Assembly (NCBI GenBank): GCA_016840965.1
Contig: JAEORI010000116.1
Span: 1-20,543 of the forward strand
Reading direction: 5' to 3'
Source of the DNA: Candidatus Thorarchaeota archaeon
Lineage (GTDB): Archaea > Asgardarchaeota > Thorarchaeia > Thorarchaeales > Thorarchaeaceae
DNA length: 20,543 bases
In this document: piece after piece, positions 15,166 to 20,543 of the stretch
How the letters are laid out: every line of letters starts with the position of its first letter
Position numbering within the stretch: the stretch's first letter is position 1
Program-made: the position numbers and the translations under genes
The notes under the pieces: model-generated
Databases searched by the model: none
Seen by the model: only the letters and a program-made list of their open reading frames with translations
What the model was told of the DNA's origin: nothing

Positions 15166-16094
15166 CTTTTTACCATGACTATCTCAAAGTCAACAAGCTC
15201 AAGACGGATTTCTGCGAGCCCAATCATGGCAGCATTATTTGACTCAAAATAGCTCTCAGCTTGAATCTGGATATCAGTCCATCCTGCCTTTTTGCATTCT
15301 TTCGCTAACTCAACTAGCAGCCTAGGCCAAGCATAATTGTAGCCAGATCTCATTGCTGTGAATCTCATGATAATTCGCTCTTCATCACCAAAGACTCGTA
15401 CATTGTTTGGCTGAAAACGAAGTGGCGCAGTTGCTGCTACCACCTTATCCCCATCAAAGAGAATGATTGCATGACCATCTTTCAAAACCCTGTCTCTGAA
15501 ATAAGACTTGATACCTTCATCGTCAGAAATCTGGCTTCGAAGAGACTCCTCAGCTAGAAATATTTCTACTAGATAATCCATATCATTTTCAGTTGCTACT
15601 TTACTTGTGAGTGCAGCCGCTTCTTTAGAGACCTCCAGATTGCTTGTTTCAACTACATCGAGCGCTAGAATATATCTGAAAATATGATTATCCTCAGTAA
15701 AACCTCGGTTCTTAAAGAAATCCAACTGTGAATCTCTGAGTTTGGATCTCTGTATAATGGTTGTACCAATTTCTTTGGTTTCTTCTCTTGCGTCAAGATA
15801 ATTCATCATCTCATCGAAAATCTTCAATTGAACATCAGATGGACAGCCAGGCATTGTCCATGGATAGCTTATGTAGGTTCGTCCTGTTTCTGATGATGAA
15901 TCCCTAGCTGTGATATAGGCAAGAGGTTCACCCTCCTTAGTTAGGGCATATCTTGTCATTTCAGGAGCTCGCTGCAAGTTGCGTTCCCGAATAACCTCAG
16001 CCCTCTCAGGGATTCCTGATGCATGAGAGAAAATCTCGGCTTGAATATCTTCTAGACCCCTATCAGGTTCCCATACAGTATACTTGACTACCAC
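15162..16094 (-). CDS. Two-domain GNAT-like protein, operon paralogue 2
   Basis: The product has 310 residues and a GNAT-like fold in two halves. The first half ends with SQLDFFKNRGF, like motif B of GNAT proteins. The second half contains DRVLKDGHAIILFDGDKVVAATAPL-type strands and the segment MRSGYNYAWPRLLVEL, which sits where the acetyl-CoA loop (RGxGxA) should be but is altered. Binding of acetyl-CoA is therefore uncertain. It is a close paralogue of the gene at 16098-17039, sharing YF(R/K)DRVLKDGHA and the same altered loop. The start is GTG, three bases after the upstream stop, with AAGGAG placed inside the end of the upstream gene, so the pair is translationally coupled. Family by fold is fairly sure; substrate unknown. 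Confidence 0.82.
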   Translation of the reverse strand: MVVKYTVWEPDRGLEDIQAEIFSHASGIPERAEVIRERNLQRAPEMTRYALTKEGEPLAYITARDSSSETGRTYISYPWTMPGCPSDVQLKIFDEMMNYLDAREETKEIGTTIIQRSKLRDSQLDFFKNRGFTEDNHIFRYILALDVVETSNLEVSKEAAALTSKVATENDMDYLVEIFLAEESLRSQISDDEGIKSYFRDRVLKDGHAIILFDGDKVVAATAPLRFQPNNVRVFGDEERIIMRFTAMRSGYNYAWPRLLVELAKECKKAGWTDIQIQAESYFESNNAAMIGLAEIRLELVDFEIVMVKR

Positions 16095-16097
16095 TAG

Positions 16098-17039
16098 CTA
16101 TTTCTCCTTGTTATAGAAAAAGAAAACTTCACGTTCCTGCATCTCAGGCTGCATACTTGCTATACCTTGGACGACTGGACCTTGAGCTCTAAATCCAAAG
16201 ACAGATCTGATTGGAACTTCCTTCCATCCAGCGTCTTTTGCTTGTTTTGCTATTTCCATGAGCAATCTATTCCACGCATGAGTATATCCAGGTCGAATTG
16301 AGGTGAATCGCATAATGATTCTATCTTCATTTCCATCTAGGATTCGTCCATCAGGTTTGAAAACGAGTGGCGCACTAGCAGCGACTGCTTTGTCACCATC
16401 AAAGAGAATTACAGCATGCCCATCCTTTAGTACTCTGTCTTTGAAATAAGGAACATATGCTTCATCATTTGGAAAAGCTTGACTCATGAAGGGATCTGAC
16501 TTTGTTAACTCTATTAGGGTATCAAGATCAGCTTCATTAGCAACTCGACATTTCAGATCTTTAGCAGGACCAGATACTTTCAACGCACTTGTTTTTTCAA
16601 CATCAAAGTCCTTGGAGTAGGTATACGCAGTTTCATCCTTCGCAAAACCCCTATGTTCAAAGTACTCAATTTGTGCATCCTTTGTCTTCGATGCTAAGAC
16701 CACACTTGTCGATATTCTCTTAGTGTCTTCTCTACTCTTCCAATAAGCGATCATGTCGTTGAGTAGTTTGTCTTTGACCTCAGTTGGACATTCAGGAAGC
16801 GACCAAGGATATCCAATATGAACTCTTCCAGGTTCTTGTTGTATTGTAAGTGAGGTAATGTAAGCTAGAGGCGCTCCATCCTTTGTGAACGCATAACGTG
16901 TGGCATCACTACCTCTCGTATCGTTTCGAGGTCCAATTTCCTCTGCATTAGCAGGAATACCTGACACCTCAGTGTAAATCCTTGCTTGAATATCTTCTAG
17001 TCCCTGACCAGAAGCCCAATTCTTGTAAACAACATTCAT
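16098..17039 (-). CDS. Two-domain GNAT-like protein, operon paralogue 1
   Basis: The product has 313 residues, paralogous to the next gene throughout: both begin with a GLEDIQA block, share YPW(S/T)(L/M)P with C-P-x-x-V, and have DGHA(V/I)ILFDGDK in the second half. The segment at the acetyl-CoA loop is RPGYTHAWNRLLMEIAK, altered from RGxGxA as in its paralogue, so this is a family-wide change rather than decay. It is the first gene of the operon with the second GNAT-like gene and the iron-sulfur flavoprotein. GAGGAG eight bases before the ATG supports the start. A perfect palindrome 52-68 bases upstream may be the control site. The function of the pair is unknown; a substrate modified by acylation and reduction is one possibility. 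Confidence 0.82.
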   Translation of the reverse strand: MNVVYKNWASGQGLEDIQARIYTEVSGIPANAEEIGPRNDTRGSDATRYAFTKDGAPLAYITSLTIQQEPGRVHIGYPWSLPECPTEVKDKLLNDMIAYWKSREDTKRISTSVVLASKTKDAQIEYFEHRGFAKDETAYTYSKDFDVEKTSALKVSGPAKDLKCRVANEADLDTLIELTKSDPFMSQAFPNDEAYVPYFKDRVLKDGHAVILFDGDKAVAASAPLVFKPDGRILDGNEDRIIMRFTSIRPGYTHAWNRLLMEIAKQAKDAGWKEVPIRSVFGFRAQGPVVQGIASMQPEMQEREVFFFYNKEK

Positions 17040-17329
17040 CTCAATTTCTCCTCATGTTGTTTTGCAAAAGCAAATGGTATGAAAAGAAATGGTTTATCTA
17101 ATAAACCTTATTGCTTAAGATGCTTGAATAAACAAACTTATATTACGTGTTAGTGTGGTATGTAAACTATCAAGGGAGTTCACCAATCACTGGGAGTTAG
17201 GTTGGTAGAACCAGATTGTCATTAGATTTCATTACACTAGCGCAACTATGTTTTAGAAATTTATTCCCTTAGAACTATCTAAATTTCGGGCCCTCTACAA
17301 AAAATAGTACTCATCAAATTGGAAATATC
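17040..17329. other. Intergenic region upstream of the GNAT-flavoprotein operon
   Basis: This AT-rich stretch of about 290 bases has no supported coding frame. It holds a palindrome at 17091-17107, the self-complementary TTTTGCAAAA near 17060-17070 and, on the minus strand, TAATATAAG near 17140, which is TATA-like. I see no RNA gene in it. Confidence 0.5.
17091..17107. promoter_or_regulatory. Perfect palindrome before the GNAT-flavoprotein operon
   Basis: GGTTTAT and ATAAACC are perfect seven-base inverted arms around CTA. The element lies 52-68 bases before the first start codon of the operon, where archaeal promoter or operator sites sit; the arms themselves are TATA-like. The function is inferred. 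Confidence 0.4.
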
Positions 17330-17362
17330 GGAAGGCTGGGTGTGATTCACCCAACACCTTCC
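17330..17362 (-). terminator. Hairpin after the NIPSNAP-like gene
   Basis: GGAAGG/CCTTCC (17330-17335 with 17357-17362) and an inner GGGTG/CACCC (17338-17342 with 17348-17352) form a long interrupted stem 18 bases after the stop of the leftward gene. The following minus-strand sequence has only a distant T tract (ATTTTTTG near 17300), so it may act as a terminator or as an mRNA 3'-end stabiliser. Confidence 0.55.
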
Positions 17363-17380
17363 AAAAATACAACTTGTTTC

Positions 17381-17680
17381 TTATGCTTCAGCCATCATTG
17401 GCAAAAGCTTTGTTGATTCAATGGATGTGCGAACTTCCTGAAGCCTCTTACTCAGTTGGATGTATTCTTCGTCACCTCGAAGACTTTCGACCTTCTTCTT
17501 GTAGTCGTTTTCATCTTTATACTTTGAAAGGTAATAGACCTCATTCTCGTTCTCAGCATTTACCCAGAAACCTACAATATCCACATGGTGTTTATCATAG
17601 ATCTTCTGAAATTTCTCCCGCAATTCATCCATATCTTTGCCGGATTTTGAATTTGATCGATATAACATGTACAATGCCAT
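17381..17680 (-). CDS. NIPSNAP-like dimeric alpha/beta-barrel protein
   Basis: The product has 99 residues from the chosen start. It shows the ferredoxin-like pattern of NIPSNAP and related dimeric alpha/beta-barrel proteins: a first strand MALYMLYRS, a helix around ELREKFQKIYDKH, the strand VDIVGFWVNAENENEVYYLSKY and a helix with GDEEYIQLSKRL, ending in a strand with ESTKLLP. The role of such proteins is poorly known; some relatives are small monooxygenases or stress proteins. The frame is open to an ATG at 17818, but the upstream 46 codons do not fit the family. A TATA-like TAATATAAGTA at about 17711-17720 would put the transcript start near 17689, just before ATG 17680. The shorter product is therefore preferred. 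Confidence 0.72.
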   Translation of the reverse strand: MALYMLYRSNSKSGKDMDELREKFQKIYDKHHVDIVGFWVNAENENEVYYLSKYKDENDYKKKVESLRGDEEYIQLSKRLQEVRTSIESTKLLPMMAEA

Positions 17681-17710
17681 GATAATCACTAATAATTCAC
17701 TATAGTTAAT

Positions 17711-17720
17711 ACTTATATTA
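17711..17720 (-). promoter_or_regulatory. TATA-like promoter of the NIPSNAP-like gene
   Basis: The minus-strand sequence TAATATAAGT lies 31-40 bases before ATG 17680, the right distance for an archaeal TATA box with a very short leader. It also argues against the longer start at 17818, which would place the promoter inside the coding region. Confidence 0.4.
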
Positions 17721-17951
17721 GTTTTGAAAAGTGAAAAGAGAGCTAGATACTGTGAAATGAGGCTGACTACAAAGAGTAGCTTGTTATCCGAGGCTGAAAT
17801 ATTTGTGCAAATGCACAATTTGAAAGGGTTAAAATATTAGTGCGAGAGCTCAATGTTCTTAATTCTAATAGTTACAAACTGGTATTACTACACGTCATAG
17901 ATATTTGAAAACGAAATCCATCTATCAATGTGGAGAGGAGTGAGAAGATGT

Positions 17952-20543
17952 ATGAGTAGAAGAGGAACTACAAGGACACTTGCCTGTTATCTTACATGCT
18001 TGATGCTTTTTGTACCGTTTGTTGGATTTTTAGATCCAACTTATGGATCAAAATCCGAGAAAAATGCGAATAGGGATATCCAGAAAGAAACAGCAGTTCT
18101 TGAAGTGAACGAGATGCCTCCTCGGATGTGTGCAGACTTGGTTTACGACTCCGAGTCGGACAGACTTATCTTCTTTGGAGGGTCAATCGTGACCGTACAA
18201 CCAGAATTTGATGACACTTGGAGTTACGATTATAATACTAACACATGGACGAACATGCAACCTACCATGCACCCACCTGCTACGGATTTTCATCAGATGG
18301 CGTATCATTCTGGACAGGACAAAGTGGTACTCTTTGGTGGTCACGTAAGTGGTTCTAGTATACAATGGCGAAACCACGATGAAACTTGGGTGTATGATTG
18401 CAACTCGAACACTTGGACTAACATGAATCCTGTTTTGAAACCACCTCCGTTTGCCGGAGGAGCAATGGCCTATGATAGTGAGTCGGACCTCATTGTTTTG
18501 TTCGGAGGATATGGAGATACTGGTGCCCCTGGGGGAAATATATATTCAGTAACATGGACATATAACCTGACTTCAAACACATGGACTGATGTCACAACAA
18601 GTTCTCAACCCTATAAGCGCTCCTGGGCTACAATGGCGTATGATAGTGAGTCAGACCTCATTGTCTTTTTTGGAGGTTGTAATTGGACTGGATATTCCGA
18701 AGGAATCGTAACAACGTTTACCGATACTTGGACCTATGACGTTGACACAAATACATGGACAGAGATTGCTACCGAAGGTCCAAATATGATTGGAGAGTTT
18801 GCTTATGACAGCGAGTTAGACAGAGTACTCTTCTTTGGCGGAGCTGTAGATTGGTCTGAATTAGCTAAAGATTGTCGGTCTGAGACTTGGGCGTACGATA
18901 CTAACACGGAAACATGGGAGAACATGAATCCTAATCCTAGACCAGGTATAAGGTGTCGAGGAGAACTGGTTTATGATAGTGAGTCGGACAAAATTATCCT
19001 TTTCCAGGGAGTACTCAATGGAGGATGGCCTAATGAAACTCTCGTTAGTGACTGCTGGTCATACGATTACAATAATAACTTGTGGAATGATGTTGATTCC
19101 GACTGGCAACAAGTAACCCCGGTTGTTTCTCCTGGGATGAGATGCGGTTCACCAATAGTGTATAATGACGACTCTGACAGAATGGTCATATTTAGTGGAT
19201 GGTCGGAAGCGGACCCTTCGAATGGAGTGCCATATAATGACACATGGAGCTATGACTACAATAGCAACACATGGACGAATATGTCTCCAGTAGCTCTACC
19301 CCCCGGACGAGGGGGCCATAGTATGGCATACAGTAAAGAGGATGACATTATAGTCATGTTTGGAGGCTCAATTGAAGGGGAGCACGCAAATTGGGCGTAT
19401 ATGGATGACACCTGGGTGTATGACCTGAATGCCAACACTTGGACAAACAAGTCTCCGATCAGTCATCCAAGTCCGAGAGTCTACGCGAGTATGGCGTATG
19501 ACAATGAGTCTGATGTCTTCGTATTGTTTGGAGGTGCCACTAGCTACGAGGTTGATGATTTTACTACTAGTCATGAAACTTGGATATATAATCTGACATC
19601 CAATACATGGACCAATGTCACCACTGGAGTGCATCCACTGGCCAGGTATAATGCGGGCATGACATTTGACTACATCAACAATCGACTGCTACTAGGCGGC
19701 GGTGACTGGAGTTATCCATGTGATATCTGGGAGTATCAGAGTACAACTAATGAATGGACAGAAGTGTCGCATATCACTGCTCCCCAACCTTTCGGTTTTA
19801 CAATCTCATATGATCTGGAGTCACAAATTGTGGTTGCAGCTGGAGGTCCAATTGGGGAATCCCAAGATTCATTCGTCAATGAAACATGGACATTCGACCA
19901 AACCTCAGGTAAATGGACCAATATGTTCTCACTTTATCCTCCTCCAGCTAGGAGTTGTCATTCCCTTGCATATGATGTCGAATCTGATAGAATCATACTG
20001 TTTGGCGGACGTGCATTAGGGGAGCTACTGGGCGACACATGGGTATACAACTATAAACTCAATGATGAGATGTACTTGGACTTTGACAATGATGGTCTTA
20101 TGAATTATCTAGAATCGCAAATAGGCACAGACTATCATAATGATGACACAGACTCAGATCTTATGCCTGATGGATGGGAGTACTTCAACGGTCTAAATCC
20201 ACTAATAGATGATACAGACGAGGACCTCGATAGTGATGGACTATTGAATCTAGAAGAGTTCCAACATGGCACTGACCCCAATAACAGTGACTCCGATGCT
20301 GACTCCGTATCAGATGGATTAGAAGTACACACGTACGGCACTTCACCTCTGGATAGTGATTCAGATGATGACCTCATGCCTGACGGTTGGGAGATCAATT
20401 TTGGATTGGATCCTCTGCTCAATGATACCTATGATGACCTGGATGATGATGGTCTTCTGAATTATTATGAGTACTTGAATGGCACCTATCCAAACAACAA
20501 TGATACGGATTCCGACCAAGCGAGTGATGGATGGGAGGTCTTC
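17952..20543 (+). CDS. Secreted kelch-repeat protein with calcium-binding tail (3' truncated)
   Basis: The frame is open for 864 codons to the window end, so the C-terminus is missing. An arginine-rich start (MSRRGTTR) and a hydrophobic core (10-27) form a signal peptide. Residues about 55-703 hold 12 kelch-type repeats of roughly 54 residues, each running from MAYDSESDxxxxFGG to DTWxYDxxxNTWTNM; twelve would make two six-bladed beta-propellers. Repeats 6 and 7 have lost the GG (FQG, FSG), and repeats 10 and 11 are the most divergent. From residue 710 follow at least seven aspartate motifs, alternating DxDxDGLxNxxE with DxDSDxMPDGWE, as in thrombospondin type 3 calcium-binding repeats. A surface adhesion or binding role is likely; a C-terminal membrane anchor may lie beyond the window. 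The ATG follows GAGAGGAG; an in-frame GTG is at 17940. Confidence 0.93.
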   Translation, partial: MSRRGTTRTLACYLTCLMLFVPFVGFLDPTYGSKSEKNANRDIQKETAVLEVNEMPPRMCADLVYDSESDRLIFFGGSIVTVQPEFDDTWSYDYNTNTWTNMQPTMHPPATDFHQMAYHSGQDKVVLFGGHVSGSSIQWRNHDETWVYDCNSNTWTNMNPVLKPPPFAGGAMAYDSESDLIVLFGGYGDTGAPGGNIYSVTWTYNLTSNTWTDVTTSSQPYKRSWATMAYDSESDLIVFFGGCNWTGYSEGIVTTFTDTWTYDVDTNTWTEIATEGPNMIGEFAYDSELDRVLFFGGAVDWSELAKDCRSETWAYDTNTETWENMNPNPRPGIRCRGELVYDSESDKIILFQGVLNGGWPNETLVSDCWSYDYNNNLWNDVDSDWQQVTPVVSPGMRCGSPIVYNDDSDRMVIFSGWSEADPSNGVPYNDTWSYDYNSNTWTNMSPVALPPGRGGHSMAYSKEDDIIVMFGGSIEGEHANWAYMDDTWVYDLNANTWTNKSPISHPSPRVYASMAYDNESDVFVLFGGATSYEVDDFTTSHETWIYNLTSNTWTNVTTGVHPLARYNAGMTFDYINNRLLLGGGDWSYPCDIWEYQSTTNEWTEVSHITAPQPFGFTISYDLESQIVVAAGGPIGESQDSFVNETWTFDQTSGKWTNMFSLYPPPARSCHSLAYDVESDRIILFGGRALGELLGDTWVYNYKLNDEMYLDFDNDGLMNYLESQIGTDYHNDDTDSDLMPDGWEYFNGLNPLIDDTDEDLDSDGLLNLEEFQHGTDPNNSDSDADSVSDGLEVHTYGTSPLDSDSDDDLMPDGWEINFGLDPLLNDTYDDLDDDGLLNYYEYLNGTYPNNNDTDSDQASDGWEVF
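18114..20061 (+). repeat. Tandem kelch-coding repeats (12 units)
   Basis: Coding repeats of about 160 bases. Some are nearly identical at DNA level: TATGATAGTGAGTCGGAC occurs at 18471-18488 and 18972-18989 and with one change near 18640, with CTCATTGT continuing the match in two copies. This suggests recent duplication or gene conversion among repeats 3, 4 and 6. Confidence 0.85.
20079..20543 (+). repeat. Aspartate-rich calcium-binding repeats (continues past window)
   Basis: There are seven acidic motifs in 155 residues, in alternation: DFDNDGLMNYLE, DTDSDLMPDGWE, DLDSDGLLNLEE, DSDADSVSDGLE, DSDDDLMPDGWE, DLDDDGLLNYYE and DTDSDQASDGWE. They resemble thrombospondin type 3 or dockerin-like calcium loops; calcium binding is inferred from the oxygen-ligand pattern. 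Confidence 0.8.

Noticed and set aside
17160..17230. tRNA-like segment with GGTT-GGTAG-AACC near 17190-17215
   Set aside because: No acceptor stem, anticodon arm or consensus T-loop can be drawn around it.
17681..17818. Extension of the NIPSNAP-like gene to the ATG at 17818
   Set aside because: It would add 46 residues foreign to the family and place the TATA-like element inside the coding region.
19256..19634. Minus-strand frames opposite the kelch gene
   Set aside because: They arise from the repetitive codon pattern of the kelch repeats on the other strand and have no ribosome-binding sites or domains.

Overview
The window looks like archaeal chromosome, most likely from an Asgard archaeon; Thorarchaeia is my best guess, from general knowledge of the group rather than from a search. 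The reasons are a tandem pair of Ras/Rab-like small GTPases, a very large secreted kelch protein with a calcium-binding aspartate-rich tail, many two-domain GNAT proteins, a 4-hydroxybutyryl-CoA dehydratase homologue, start sites with GGTGAT or GAGGAG ribosome-binding sites mixed with apparently leaderless starts, and a moderate-to-low GC content.

Layout. 1-802 (+): the 3' end of one small GTPase gene and a complete second copy. 812-6078 (-): a phosphate-uptake operon read leftward, pstS-pstC-pstA-pstB-phoU-phoU, ending tail-to-tail with the GTPase gene. A winged-helix regulator gene (6229-6546, -) lies just upstream of pstS. A 10-base box occurs about 50 bases before both pstS and the last phoU, and a 41-base interrupted palindrome adjoins the pstS copy. 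6671-8686 (+): an orphan DNA methyltransferase, then two paralogous zinc-ribbon proteins of unknown function. 8710-9597 (+): a two-domain GNAT protein. 9630-10556 (-): a four-helix membrane protein with a clear hairpin/T-tract terminator, and a small CxxC protein of unknown function.

10557-10812 has no convincing gene but holds a perfect palindrome and a plus-strand hairpin followed by ten T. 10813-12243 (-): the 4-hydroxybutyryl-CoA dehydratase homologue with all its iron-sulfur ligands. It is divergent from a polyprenyl diphosphate synthase (12479-13558, +), which is followed by another two-domain GNAT gene (13624-14544, +). 14575-17039 (-): an operon of two paralogous GNAT-like proteins and an iron-sulfur flavoprotein. 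17381-17680 (-): a NIPSNAP-like small protein with its own terminator. 17952 to the window end (+): a secreted protein of 12 kelch repeats followed by at least seven calcium-binding aspartate motifs, cut by the window end.

The genes that clearly work together are the Pst/PhoU set (ABC import of phosphate plus its PhoU regulators), probably with the adjacent regulator, and the GNAT-GNAT-flavoprotein operon, whose substrate cannot be read from sequence. I see no tRNA, rRNA, CRISPR array or insertion sequence. The least explained parts are the methyltransferase/zinc-ribbon cluster, the GNAT-flavoprotein operon and the candidate pho regulatory element.
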